Shown: positions 49,701-62,214, numbered from the stretch's first letter. The stretch is DNA of 64,000 nt from Chrysopilus asiliformis (GCA_964034945.1 OZ035963.1:46077332-46141331), one strand, 5' to 3'. Numbers and translations: made by a program. The notes: generated by a model from the sequence alone, not told the origin.

Positions 49701-52700
49701 GTCAGTCTGTCAGTCTGTCAGTCTGTCAGTCTGTCAGTCTGTCAGTCTGTCAGTCTGTCAGTCTGTCAGTCTGTCAGTCTGTCAGTCTGTCAGTCTGTCA
49801 GTCTGTCAGTCTGTCAGTCTGTCAGTCTGTCAGTCTGTCAGTCTGTCAGTCTGTCAGTCTGTCAGTCTGTCAGTCTGTCAGTCTGTCAGTCTGTCAGTCT
49901 GTCAGTCTGTCAGTCTGTCAGTCTGTCAGTCTGTCAGTCTGTCAGTCTGTCAGTCTGTCAGTCTGTCAGTCTGTCAGTCTGTCAGTCTGTCAGTCTGTCA
50001 GTCTGTCAGTCTGTCAGTCTGTCAGTCTGTCAGTCTGTCAGTCTGTCAGTCTGTCAGTCTGTCAGTCTGTCAGTCTGTCAGTCTGTCAGTCTGTCAGTCT
50101 GTCAGTCTGTCAGTCTGTCAGTCTGTCAGTCTGTCAGTCTGTCAGTCTGTCAGTCTGTCAGTCTGTCAGTCTGTCAGTCTGTCAGTCTGTCAGTCTGTCA
50201 GTCTGTCAGTCTGTCAGTCTGTCAGTCTGTCAGTCTGTCAGTCTGTCAGTCTGTCAGTCTGTCAGTCTGTCAGTCTGTCAGTCTGTCAGTCTGTCAGTCT
50301 GTCAGTCTGTCAGTCTGTCAGTCTGTCAGTCTGTCAGTCTGTCAGTCTGTCAGTCTGTCAGTCTGTCAGTCTGTCAGTCTGTCAGTCTGTCAGTCTGTCA
50401 GTCTGTCAGTCTGTCAGTCTGTCAGTCTGTCAGTCTGTCAGTCTGTCAGTCTGTCAGTCTGTCAGTCTGTCAGTCTGTCAGTCTGTCAGTCTGTCAGTCT
50501 GTCAGTCTGTCAGTCTGTCAGTCTGTCAGTCTGTCAGTCTGTCAGTCTGTCAGTCTGTCAGTCTGTCAGTCTGTCAGTCTGTCAGTCTGTCAGTCTGTCA
50601 GTCTGTCAGTCTGTCAGTCTGTCAGTCTGTCAGTCTGTCAGTCTGTCAGTCTGTCAGTCTGTCAGTCTGTCAGTCTGTCAGTCTGTCAGTCTGTCAGTCT
50701 GTCAGTCTGTCAGTCTGTCAGTCTGTCAGTCTGTCAGTCTGTCAGTCTGTCAGTCTGTCAGTCTGTCAGTCTGTCAGTCTGTCAGTCTGTCAGTCTGTCA
50801 GTCTGTCAGTCTGTCAGTCTGTCAGTCTGTCAGTCTGTCAGTCTGTCAGTCTGTCAGTCTGTCAGTCTGTCAGTCTGTCAGTCTGTCAGTCTGTCAGTCT
50901 GTCAGTCTGTCAGTCTGTCAGTCTGTCAGTCTGTCAGTCTGTCAGTCTGTCAGTCTGTCAGTCTGTCAGTCTGTCAGTCTGTCAGTCTGTCAGTCTGTCA
51001 GTCTGTCAGTCTGTCAGTCTGTCAGTCTGTCAGTCTGTCAGTCTGTCAGTCTGTCAGTCTGTCAGTCTGTCAGTCTGTCAGTCTGTCAGTCTGTCAGTCT
51101 GTCAGTCTGTCAGTCTGTCAGTCTGTCAGTCTGTCAGTCTGTCAGTCTGTCAGTCTGTCAGTCTGTCAGTCTGTCAGTCTGTCAGTCTGTCAGTCTGTCA
51201 GTCTGTCAGTCTGTCAGTCTGTCAGTCTGTCAGTCTGTCAGTCTGTCAGTCTGTCAGTCTGTCAGTCTGTCAGTCTGTCAGTCTGTCAGTCTGTCAGTCT
51301 GTCAGTCTGTCAGTCTGTCAGTCTGTCAGTCTGTCAGTCTGTCAGTCTGTCAGTCTGTCAGTCTGTCAGTCTGTCAGTCTGTCAGTCTGTCAGTCTGTCA
51401 GTCTGTCAGTCTGTCAGTCTGTCAGTCTGTCAGTCTGTCAGTCTGTCAGTCTGTCAGTCTGTCAGTCTGTCAGTCTGTCAGTCTGTCAGTCTGTCAGTCT
51501 GTCAGTCTGTCAGTCTGTCAGTCTGTCAGTCTGTCAGTCTGTCAGTCTGTCAGTCTGTCAGTCTGTCAGTCTGTCAGTCTGTCAGTCTGTCAGTCTGTCA
51601 GTCTGTCAGTCTGTCAGTCTGTCAGTCTGTCAGTCTGTCAGTCTGTCAGTCTGTCAGTCTGTCAGTCTGTCAGTCTGTCAGTCTGTCAGTCTGTCAGTCT
51701 GTCAGTCTGTCAGTCTGTCAGTCTGTCAGTCTGTCAGTCTGTCAGTCTGTCAGTCTGTCAGTCTGTCAGTCTGTCAGTCTGTCAGTCTGTCAGTCTGTCA
51801 GTCTGTCAGTCTGTCAGTCTGTCAGTCTGTCAGTCTGTCAGTCTGTCAGTCTGTCAGTCTGTCAGTCTGTCAGTCTGTCAGTCTGTCAGTCTGTCAGTCT
51901 GTCAGTCTGTCAGTCTGTCAGTCTGTCAGTCTGTCAGTCTGTCAGTCTGTCAGTCTGTCAGTCTGTCAGTCTGTCAGTCTGTCAGTCTGTCAGTCTGTCA
52001 GTCTGTCAGTCTGTCAGTCTGTCAGTCTGTCAGTCTGTCAGTCTGTCAGTCTGTCAGTCTGTCAGTCTGTCAGTCTGTCAGTCTGTCAGTCTGTCAGTCT
52101 GTCAGTCTGTCAGTCTGTCAGTCTGTCAGTCTGTCAGTCTGTCAGTCTGTCAGTCTGTCAGTCTGTCAGTCTGTCAGTCTGTCAGTCTGTCAGTCTGTCA
52201 GTCTGTCAGTCTGTCAGTCTGTCAGTCTGTCAGTCTGTCAGTCTGTCAGTCTGTCAGTCTGTCAGTCTGTCAGTCTGTCAGTCTGTCAGTCTGTCAGTCT
52301 GTCAGTCTGTCAGTCTGTCAGTCTGTCAGTCTGTCAGTCTGTCAGTCTGTCAGTCTGTCAGTCTGTCAGTCTGTCAGTCTGTCAGTCTGTCAGTCTGTCA
52401 GTCTGTCAGTCTGTCAGTCTGTCAGTCTGTCAGTCTGTCAGTCTGTCAGTCTGTCAGTCTGTCAGTCTGTCAGTCTGTCAGTCTGTCAGTCTGTCAGTCT
52501 GTCAGTCTGTCAGTCTGTCAGTCTGTCAGTCTGTCAGTCTGTCAGTCTGTCAGTCTGTCAGTCTGTCAGTCTGTCAGTCTGTCAGTCTGTCAGTCTGTCA
52601 GTCTGTCAGTCTGTCAGTCTGTCAGTCTGTCAGTCTGTCAGTCTGTCAGTCTGTCAGTCTGTCAGTCTGTCAGTCTGTCAGTCTGTCAGTCTGTCAGTCT

Positions 52701-53218
52701 GTCAGTCTGTCAGTCTGTCAGTCTGTCAGTCTGTCAGTCTGTCAGTCTGTCAGTCTGTCAGTCTGTCAGTCTGTCAGTCTGTCAGTCTGTCAGTCTGTCA
52801 GTCTGTCAGTCTGTCAGTCTGTCAGTCTGTCAGTCTGTCAGTCTGTCAGTCTGTCAGTCTGTCAGTCTGTCAGTCTGTCAGTCTGTCAGTCTGTCAGTCT
52901 GTCAGTCTGTCAGTCTGTCAGTCTGTCAGTCTGTCAGTCTGTCAGTCTGTCAGTCTGTCAGTCTGTCAGTCTGTCAGTCTGTCAGTCTGTCAGTCTGTCA
53001 GTCTGTCAGTCTGTCAGTCTGTCAGTCTGTCAGTCTGTCAGTCTGTCAGTCTGTCAGTCTGTCAGTCTGTCAGTCTGTCAGTCTGTCAGTCTGTCAGTCT
53101 GTCAGTCTGTCAGTCTGTCAGTCTGTCAGTCTGTCAGTCTGTCAGTCTGTCAGTCTGTCAGTCTGTCAGTCTGTCAGTCTGTCAGTCTGTCAGTCTGTCA
53201 GTCTGTCTGTCAGTCTGT
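46701..53218 (+). repeat. Satellite array 2, octamer TCTGTCAG, at least 814 units
   Basis: About 6.5 kb of the same octamer in the same orientation as array 1. The only variant I see is TCCGTCAG at 46716. The right border has the same extra TCTG and the same following sequence as array 1. The true length is unknown because the left side is a gap. The overlapping open frame is an artefact. Confidence 0.97.
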
Positions 53219-53955
53219 GTACAAGATTTCTCAAAAACTAATAGAGCTAGCGCCATGAAATTTTATAGGCATGTTGGGCCCTGAAATGGGACGATCCTAT
53301 CAACTTTTGGTGGAAATCCGTTAACCGGAAGTATCCAAAATGGCGGTTTTTCAAAAATCGCAATTTCGTTTTTCTCGATTTACTCCCAAACTACGCGTTT
53401 TTTAGTGGCCTTAAGTATGTCAAAACTTGGAGAAAATAAAATTTCCCACACTTTTGTCTTTAGCTATAACTCGATATCTCAACCTGTTATCGAGATAAAC
53501 CGTTATTTCCAAAAAAACAGTTTTTGGCGATTATCTCGAAAATTAACGGATTTTTGCTGACTAAATGTATAAAGTGAATTAATGAGAATGGCATTCTGCA
53601 CAATTTTGTCTTTTACCGTTATCCGTTATCTTTTACCGTTATTGAGATATTTGGATTAAAATATAAATAAATATATTTTTGCAAATTACTTGCAAACTAA
53701 CGGTTTTTCGACAAATCAGTTAAAAGAATAATTAAAGATGTTAACATTTTCTACTTTTTGCCATTTACCGTAAATTGATATCTTTTACCGTTCTCAAGTG
53801 ATCTCAAATTTTGTACGTTTTTGATATTTTTGGATGAACCAACAATTTATTGGGAGGTCGTCTTAGGTTGACAACGCGACAGGGCTCTAGCGTAAATTGC
53901 ACAGGGTCGTAGATTTTGTAGAAGAAAGTTTTGTGTTGACCACAACTGATATTTT
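53219..53955 (+). repeat. Repeat D, segment right of octamer array 2
   Basis: Nearly identical to 34539-35277, with scattered substitutions and short A-run differences; both diverge from each other after 'accacaactgatattttt'. Non-coding. Confidence 0.8.
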
Positions 53956-56148
53956 TGTGTTGAATCACTATTGCGAGTGAGTTTTTAGATAAAATTGTTT
54001 GGATGCACAAAAGAACATTTCAACATTGAGTAATAAAGTCCACAGAATGTTTTTTTTCCAAAAATCTACAGTCAATAATAGTACAAAAGTGGAAAAGCTT
54101 CAAAAACTCGATTATGTGGCTTAGTCCGTTATTGCGCTGAAGGCCTCAATTATGAATTGACATTCATAATAGATGCCAATATTGAAATAATCTTTGGGGG
54201 TTTTCATTATCAAACTCAAAAAAAATTAAATATGTTTTTTGTATACTGTAATTATTTTTATTTTTATCAATAAAGTTCTTTTACATGGTATATACTTGTA
54301 TGTATATTTTACTTATTATTTAAATAATATTTAAATGATTTATGTTGATGCGTCACTGTATTTGTAATTAATTAACAATTAATATATTTCATATATTATG
54401 AGTAAAATTTTATATTTTTTTTTTGGCCAGTATGATTCCATTCCGACATATTCTATAATTAATTTTTTTGTTTCATGAAAAAGAGTGGTTTATAAAAAAA
54501 AAATAACATCAGAGATCATACAAAAAGTACACCATTGACTATTGCAATATAGAAAAATTGGTTATCATATGGAATGTTGATGTTTATTTCAAATATTTAT
54601 CTAGTGTGTTTTTATGTATTTTGTACTAAAGCGTTTATAGCAATATTAGCTTGATAAACCTTCAACTTAATTTGATTTTAAGATTTCTCTTGGAATGACA
54701 AAGTAATTAATAATTCGTTTTATATTTTCTGTATTTTTTGCACTATGATTTCTTTCTGATTCAGCGAAAAAGTACTTTTAGCATATTACGGAAACTTTTC
54801 CAATGGAAAAATTTATAAAACCATAAACGTGGAATATTTTATGCATGCATCTAAAAATATTTTTATTTAATTTAGACATTTAGTTAACAACAGTTTTTTT
54901 TTTAAATTGTTAAATGTTTTCAATACTAGTTTAGTAATATAGTAATGTAAAAATAATAATTTTAACAGTCACAGATTTTTTAACAATTGGCTTTATTTTT
55001 TGAACGTTTCAAGTATTTTTTTTTTGTATTAGAAAAGTCGTCGTTGAAATTGTTCTAAAAATAAAAAATCATCAGTTTTGATTTATTTATATAAAAAGTA
55101 CATATTGATGTATTCTTTCAATAAAAAAGAAGGGTCTATGTTTCATGCAACTATCTTATGATATGAAACTTTGTCAACGATTAGATTTGAGTAGGTATAG
55201 CCCATTCATTGATTATTTGTTATTATTTTTCCTTGTTGAAGATTTGTTTTTTTTTTTAAATTTTAATTTTAACAAATGCGTAAAATTGATTTTTTTTATT
55301 ATCAACAATATTAGAAATTGAAGTGTTCTATAGTACAAATAAAACAATTACTTTTCAACACATACACAAGAGTATATACAAAATATATTGATTCTCTATA
55401 ACTTATTTCAATAATATATTTTTAATATTGTAAATTTTTTATTTTATATCTGATTACTGAAGAAAATTATACTTTAGCTTTTAATACAGTGAAAAAATGG
55501 ATATTTATTATGGGAGCGTCCGTTTATCATGGCAATAGGAAATGTGATTGGTTTAGGGGGTATTCTAGTGTGGCGGGTATTATCTTATAGCATTATTCAG
55601 GATTTTCTTTAGCAAATGAACAAAAAATATCGTTATGAAACCTTTTCTTGAAATATAACAACATCGAAATCCTTATTTTTACAAAAGTAACATCCCGAAA
55701 ACCGACGAAGAATCAAAATTTACTTTTCAAATTACCGCTATTTTTAAACTTTTCCATATTTTCACTTAAGTGTGGTCACAAGCATATATTTTGAGAATCT
55801 TTTTAGTTTTTCTTTGTTTCGGATTATCTTGAAAGCAGGAAATATGTCACTCAATTTGGAGCTCTGTAAAGCCCAATTCAGACTGACGATTGCGATTGCA
55901 CATCGAGGCCTTGATCTCATTAATCGAGGAAGCTCAATCGTAGTCACAATTTTTAATATAATATTCATAATGATATTGTTTGTCAACTTTCTGAAAAAAA
56001 TTACCGAACAATGCTACCCGTCAACTATTAGGCAATTATTCATCTGTTGGAGGTGTCCGAGCTTTTACTGTATATTAGGTAATTGATTATTATTCTTAGA
56101 TTAAATGAATATTATATTTTGTTGTGGTCAATACAGCAAATAATTTCA
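53956..56148. other. AT-rich intergenic, no gene recognised
   Basis: Very AT-rich. Overlapping open frames on both strands at 55762-56086 have no recognisable domain; this lies downstream of the SGSM gene. Confidence 0.45.
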
Positions 56149-56154
56149 TTTATT
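56149..56154 (-). promoter_or_regulatory. Candidate polyadenylation signal of the SGSM gene
   Basis: AATAAA on the minus strand about 28 bp past the stop codon. If used it gives a very short 3' UTR; downstream sequence is AT-rich and offers other chance hexamers. Confidence 0.35.
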
Positions 56155-56181
56155 CACTTGATATTATTTTTAAAACACCAT

Positions 56182-59100
56182 TTACTTATTTTCGATAATT
56201 GTTTGAAGTTGAAGCACTAAACTTCTGGCTAGTTTCAGTACTGCTGGTGTGTTGTGTCTCTCTGCCATTTCTGAAAATATAATAAAAAACATTTTTTAAA
56301 AGCTTTTATTTAGCATGTTTTCGTGTTTGTCTGTCAGGGTCAAATCTTGTTATCTGATTTTAACCCACTTCCACTCATCCGATTCACTTGAAATTTTGCA
56401 CCGATGACAATACAATATTTTCTTTACTTCGTCCTTGTAAGCATAAGGGAAGGTCCTATAAGGAGAACGTGATTATTCTTTTCTTCAAATTTTCCGGAAA
56501 AAATCTGATCTGGGGATTTTTGGGATCAATGAATCCAATTCTGAATTCAAAAAGTTCGTCATTATACTCAAAGTTGTTACTTGCATGTCCCATTCATGTC
56601 GAATATGTATCAATAAAAGCATTTGCGAATACCCAAATTTTTACTATTTTAGATGGAGAATAGGAGTGGACAGTGATGTAAAGAGAAAACGAAAAATGAG
56701 ACCTTTGGTATGATTTTGATCGATAGCTTATATTCTGTTGGGTTTTGGTAACTAAGACCTATGGCTGAAAGAAAAAATAGTGAATATTCTATAGGAACGT
56801 GAAAACAGTTTTTCCGGCGGATTAATAGTTTTCGGTATATAAATTAATAATTTATGGTGTGTTCGACAGGCTAATCGGTCCAAATTTAGCTTTAAAAGGT
56901 GTTAAATAAAAAGCATCAATTTTTCTTTTGTTGTTTTATTCTAAACTGCTCAACGTTTCGGTCACAATGGTGACCATCTTCAGGAACCGTATGTCTAAGT
57001 ACAATAAAAATCACAAAGTGTGAAAACTATAATGTTTGTTATTACTTGAAAAGTGTTCAAGACTTTTGACACCAGCAATAGCATAAAACACGACATGCAA
57101 TTTTTTCAATAAATAATTTGTAAGTACCATTAGATTAAAGTAATAACAAAAATTATAGTTTTCACACTTTGTGATTTTTATTGTCTAAGGCTCCTGAAGA
57201 TGGTCACCATCGTGACCGAAACGTTGAGCAGTTTAGAATAAAACAACAAAAGAAAAATTGATGCTTTTTATTTAACACCTTTTAAAGCTAAATTTGGACC
57301 GATTAGCCTGTCGAACACACCATAAATACATAAATACGGTCGATTTACATATAAATTAATGTGTGATTTTCGCTTGTCCTCATTTGAATTGTATCGGGAC
57401 ATGAAGAAAAGCTTTACCATTGATGTGACGTCACAGCAGAACTTTTTGAAATATTGAGGCCTTGTCTTATAGCAGTGATTCCTAAACTTTTCAGGGGTCT
57501 GCACCCCTTGGAATTTCTTTAGGAAGGAGTTGCAGGCAAAAACCGTGCTAAAATTGCCATGACGGTTCTGGAGATATCAGGCGAATTTAGTGGGTGAAAA
57601 CTTTCTCTGGGCGACAACTTACTCAATGGCGAGAACCGCGTCGAAATTGCCCTAAAGGTTCAGGAAATAGCGGTAGAGGGGCTTACACGTAAGGGGAAGG
57701 GTGGATATTACTGGTAGGGATGCCAACGATACCTCGATGTTTGCAAAACATCGAGGTATCGTTGAAAATATCGAGTCTTAACCTCGATGTTGAACAGGCC
57801 GATATATCGAGGTATCGATGTTGTTATCCACGATGTTAGAACATTACTCTTCATAAAATTAGTAGAGAAACTAATTTTAGGACTAGAGGGACTAGTTTTT
57901 AGATAGATTTAATATAGCCACTCTACTTAAAGATTTGTTTAAATTTTCTTTGGTATCAATTTTCGGTTTCATCTTTCTACAAGATTTCGCAAAAAATACC
58001 AGAGCTAGCCATGAAATTTTACAGAGAAGTTTGGTCCTCATGTGGAAATCCGTTAACCGGAAGTAACCAAAACGGCGGCTTTTTAAAAACTACGATTTCG
58101 TTTTTTGCGATTTATTCCGAAATTAACCATTTTCCAGTAGTCTTATCTATTACAAAACTTGGAGACAATAAAATTTGCTACATTTATGTCTTTTACTAGA
58201 ACTCCGTTATGAAGATATGCCGGTATTTCAAAAAAAATAGTTTTTTGCGAATAACTCGAAAACTAACAGGTTTTTGGTGGTTCAACGTATAAGAAGAATT
58301 AAAACCGTGTTAATTCTACCTGGGTGCACCGCCATCCGCCAGGAGGCTAAATTATTTATTAAATTTAACTTTTTCAAAACATCGGAAAAACATCGAGGTA
58401 TCGATGTTTTCAGGACGATGTTTTTTGACATCGATGTCGCCTTTAAAAAAGCAGGTGTCTGTCTCGTAGAGACGGCCTGAAGACGTATCGGCCTACAACG
58501 ATCGCCAATAGATATTTAAGTAAGAAATTTTAGTGAAAAGGAGATTAAGGAAACAAATAACAAAATAACAAAAGCTATAATTGCCAATCTGGCAATCATT
58601 GGAGACCCGTATGGTGATATTCGTATCAAAATTCAAACAGTTGTACCAAAATTCCACTTTGAAGTCAAACTTTCCAATAAGGTTTTTCAAATATCTCCTT
58701 TCGTGCTTCCGACCATTATTTTTTTAAATATATTCCAATCGGATTTTAATGTATGGGAGTTTTATGTAGAATCATATCCTAAATAACTTTTGTTCTTGCA
58801 CTTTTTTGATAAGATGCACCATTTTTGAGATATTCGGTTTCACCATACGGGTATAATAATTGTATTTATATTTGGTTTATGATAAGAGAAGTATGAAGTA
58901 AATATCATACATACAGTGTTCAAAACGCTCCCATTTCTAGTCTTTCGTTCAAATTAGTTATATATATAATGACGAAGGTTTTACATAAATTTATTACTAT
59001 TTCATCGATTCTACTATTATTTTTCGGCCGATTTACTACGATTTTGAAAATCAAAAGTCACAACCCTGAACTTTAATGCTGGGAGCGAAATATCACTCTC

Positions 59101-60860
59101 TTACTAATGAAATGCATACTTACATGTGTTTGTGCATCATACCAAAAAGCCATCGCTCGAGGCTTTCATTCATTTTTATGCGAGACCCACAAACCGCTTT
59201 GAACAAGAAGCGAAAACTTAAATAGAAATCATTCTCGTCCCCAAGAACGAGAGTCGGAAACCACAGCAAACGCTTTTGCCGTTAAGAGCGAAAAGAACGA
59301 AATAACATAACATTCAATCCACACAAAGGAGGAGCATAAAAAGAGTATAAATGTGAAATCTGTACAACAAGCAGCAAACACAGCATAGCAGCGGCAGTAA
59401 AAATTTTGATTTTGATCTTTAAAAAGATAATTGAACATAGTTTAACATAACAAAATGCCCTAAACAATGCTTTAATGTAGGCCTCATCTTATAACACAGT
59501 TTCTGTTCGGATGTCACCACAAACTATCGAGTATCATCGATTGCAAATTTGTTATCATGGCAGCAAGCCGATTTTCTAATTTGTACCCCCATAACCAAAA
59601 TCCAAGACGTATCCACGTCAAAAACATCGATTTTTGATATATCGAGGTTTTATGAACGATGTTGCATCCCTAATTACTGGGCGGAAAATTTCCTCAAGTA
59701 GGAGGAATATTTGATTGATACATAGCTTCAAAAATTTTGACAAAATTGGAATTTGAAATCGCAATTTTTTGATGGTAAAACATGTTGTGTGTATTTACAG
59801 AAAGAACCGCCATAGGCAGAAAAGTTCTAGAAAAATACGCCGTAGACGAAAGTTTTTACGTGTCCAGTTCTACTGCATTCTAATACAATTTTAGAATTAA
59901 GGGAGGAAATCCCCTCGCACCTCCAAAAATGTTTTTGCACCCCTTGAAGATTTTTTTGTCCATAAAAAATTGCGCTCATTCGTTCTGCTTACAAAATGGA
60001 AACAATTACGGCAATATCTCATTCCGTTTTCAAACTTCACCAGAAAATGTGAGGACGTTTTCGACAAAATAATCAATATTTACTTACCGTTGAAAAATTT
60101 GATGACATCAGTGAAATCCATACTATTTGATAGTATAATATCCCTGTATGTTTCAAGTAAAGCTAACGCTAGAAACAGTACAAAATGTGCACTGGCGACA
60201 TGTTTAGCTGCCCAAATAACTTCCCATGTTGCAAATACGTCCGTGTAGATGAGTTCCCGTTTGAAATCTAGAAGGAACCATCGATAGCAGAAGTAGAAAT
60301 GCGTATAATCGCCATGAGCGTGCATCAAATCGTACATTTCAGAATCTAATATTTGTATCAAAGATCTGTAAATAATAAGAACATGAATTTTCTATTTAAA
60401 TTTAAAATGAAACAAAAATCAAGATTTGTTAAATTACCTCATATTGGCAAAATGCATATCCATAGCACCGCCATTTGGGAAATTTTCAATCATTCTTTCC
60501 ATTAATCGACAAAAGCAGCCATAGCTGAGTGATTCATCATCAAATATAACTAAAAGTGGCGCAACCAAATCACACATGCCTTGCATATAACCAATTTCAA
60601 GATGCTCCCAAACATAACTGAAAATATATTGGATTGAATTAGTTGTATGTCCTTTTGCACAAAAAACAACAATTTTATTGGTGGGATTGTGTAAAAACGA
60701 AAATATATATGAATTTCTAAATTCGGTATACGTACGTGCATATCACATTACGAAGCTTATCCAAGTTTTCGTTTGCAAAATACCAGTAGTTTCTATCACA
60801 ACGTTGAACATCCTTTTCGATTCGGTGTAAGTTTAAACCGAAAGTTTCCAGTAGTTCACA
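56182..60860 (-). CDS. SGSM: Small G protein signalling modulator (SGSM1/2-like TBC Rab-GAP), C-terminal exons
   Basis: Last four exons of a TBC-domain Rab GTPase-activating protein: 60860-60736, 60617-60438, 60365-60088 and 56270-56182 (TAA), 223 residues in all. The phases agree across every GT-AG junction. The arginine-finger motif IEKDVQR in the first of these exons and the glutamine-finger motif GYMQGMCD in the second are the two catalytic elements of TBC GAPs. The third exon carries [17 protein letters not shown] and [10 protein letters not shown], which are characteristic of SGSM1/2 (RUTBC) rather than other TBC families. The last exon gives EMAERHN and ends in IENK, as in SGSM proteins. 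The upstream RUN domain and 5' exons were not found in 60861-64000 and probably lie beyond the window. The last intron is 3.8 kb and contains a foldback element and a complete hAT element. Expected role: Rab regulation in membrane traffic. Confidence 0.9.
56330..56690 (+). repeat. Dispersed repeat starting at a GTCTGTCAGGG tract
   Basis: 'gtttgtctgtcaggg' is followed by 'cttgaaattttgc', 'gtaagcataagggaagg' and 'ggggatttttgggatcaatg', a layout like 62250-63150 and 63700-63830. Probably one broad class of interspersed repeat. It lies in the SGSM last intron. Confidence 0.45.
56851..57326. repeat. Foldback element with arms of about 190 bp
   Basis: Left arm 56851-57046 and right arm about 57140-57326 are near-perfect reverse complements (ends TTTATGGTGTGTTCGACAGG and complement). 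Each arm contains a CCTGAAGATGGTCACC..GTGACCGAAACG block. It lies in the last intron of the SGSM gene. No transposase. Confidence 0.85.
57968..58290 (+). repeat. Repeat D fragment inside the hAT element
   Basis: Matches the part of repeat D to the right of the octamer site ('aagatttcgc', 'gccatgaaattttac', 'ggaaatccgttaaccggaag', 'cttggagacaataaaat'). The octamer site is absent. Confidence 0.75.
58550..58850 (+). repeat. Repeat C inside the hAT element
   Basis: Same sequence as 6745-7030 and, reversed, 1800-2060. Non-coding. Confidence 0.65.
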
Positions 60861-61660
60861 CTATAAGCAAGGGTAAAAATTAAAATTAGTCATAGTTGAA
60901 CTGTTTTTTTCTTTATGTGATTATTCTGGAGCAGGGCCAGGAAAGCTTTGAAAGTTCTCGGGCATCCACTACCACTGACAAGCGATTTACGAGCCTAGTT
61001 CAAACTTTGTTGAAAGCTCTTTTTCATTATTTTTGGTTTTGACACACTGTTAATTGTTTTACTTTACGTTAAAAAAAGTTTTGATAATGAAAAATGTTTA
61101 TATGAAATTTCCGAATTACAATCGGAAAATAAAAATAATTTCATAAAACCAGAAACATTAATTTGATCAATTGATATTTTATGAAACGACTGAAAATGCC
61201 TATATAAATTGTATTTTTTTATTGTTTTAATTTCCTGAAATCATAGTAAACATTGCATTGTGTTATCACACCGAATGAGAAAACAATCATGTCCAAAATT
61301 CGTGTCGTCTTTTGAGACAGAACGCTTCATGATTTTCAGCAGTGTTAAATTTTTCATGATTTTCAGCAGTGTGAAATACACCACTGCTTCAGTCAATGTC
61401 CTAATGACAACTGGAGTTAATAAAAAACTCTCGCATAAATGGCCTTACTTAGAGCTCAGCAAAGCTCCATGGTATGTAAAATGCACAAGTGGAAGCAGAA
61501 CGGGTTATATGCAAGGTGAAACAGATTATTTCTTTCATATGCGTATGTATGCAGTTTTCGTACAAGCCAGAATGAAACGGGTAGCATGAAGAATCGATGG
61601 ATAGCAGGGCAATTTGAGCCTCGAAAATGCCCTTGGTGCACATGGCCGAAGCCCGCTGTT
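60861..61660. other. Presumed upstream SGSM intron, no exon recognised
   Basis: An acceptor at 60861-60862 opens the first recognisable SGSM exon, so intron sequence must follow on the higher-coordinate side. A short direct repeat of 'ttcatgattttcagcagtgt' occurs at about 61326-61375. I see no preceding exon. Confidence 0.45.
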
Positions 61661-61662
61661 CT

Positions 61663-61834
61663 GGAGTGATATTCCGTAAATTGTTTCAATCGTTTGTTTC
61701 GAGTTAGAAGAACAATAAGTATTCGCTGTCTTTGTTTTGACCGAAATAAATGACAGAGAGAAACCGAGATAGCAAATACCACTTTTTCTTCTAACTCGAA
61801 ACAAACGCTTGAATCAAGTTACAGAATACCACTC
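61663..61834. mobile_element. MITE-like element (about 172 bp)
   Basis: 'ggagtgatattccgtaaatt' at the left pairs with the complement of 'ggagtggtattctgtaactt' at the right; pairing continues through 'tttgtttcgagttagaagaa'. No clear target duplication. Confidence 0.7.
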
Positions 61835-62214
61835 CTGATGAACGATACCTTGTTAAGTTTATTTTATTTTGTTCAGCGATTTTTGACGACTTTTTATTAT
61901 TTACTAATTTGTTTTAAAGATCTGCATGTGGTTAAGCAACCCTTTAGTTTTAAAGATCTGCATGTGGTATACCTATTTTTGCGACGATCCGGTGATCAGT
62001 TTTCTTGATAAAATATTGAATTTTTCCATTTTGAATCAATAGTTTTATAAGAAGATATAAAGAAAGCTAAACCTTTCGAAATTGAAATATCTCAAGTGAT
62101 CTCAGCGGTATTGGGATTTCATTCTCAAACGAGGTGGAAAAACTCACACATTTCTCGTCTATTCATTCTCACTTCGCCTTTGAACAATTCGGTATTGTGA
62201 TTTACCAGGTGTAA

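Larger units (their letters stand above)
57715..59672. mobile_element. hAT-type non-autonomous element (1958 bp)
   Basis: Ends TAGGGATGCCAACG at the left and the complement of TAGGGATGCAACATCG at the right, with an exact 8-bp duplication ATTACTGG at 57707-57714 and 59673-59680. The interior carries many 'catcgaggtatcgatg' words, a piece of repeat D (about 57968-58290) and repeat C (about 58550-58850). No transposase. It lies in the SGSM last intron. Confidence 0.92.

Noticed and set aside
46437..53258. Open frame of 2273 codons across the gap and array 2
   Set aside because: Same octamer artefact, running through 200 N.
55762..56086. Overlapping open frames of 74 and 104 codons downstream of SGSM
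   Set aside because: Both strands are open, neither matches a family I recognise, and hydrophobic composition is expected from AT-rich DNA.
59220..59420. Promoter-like stretch with TATA words resembling an LTR, inside the hAT element
   Set aside because: No matching second LTR, primer-binding site or coding region found.
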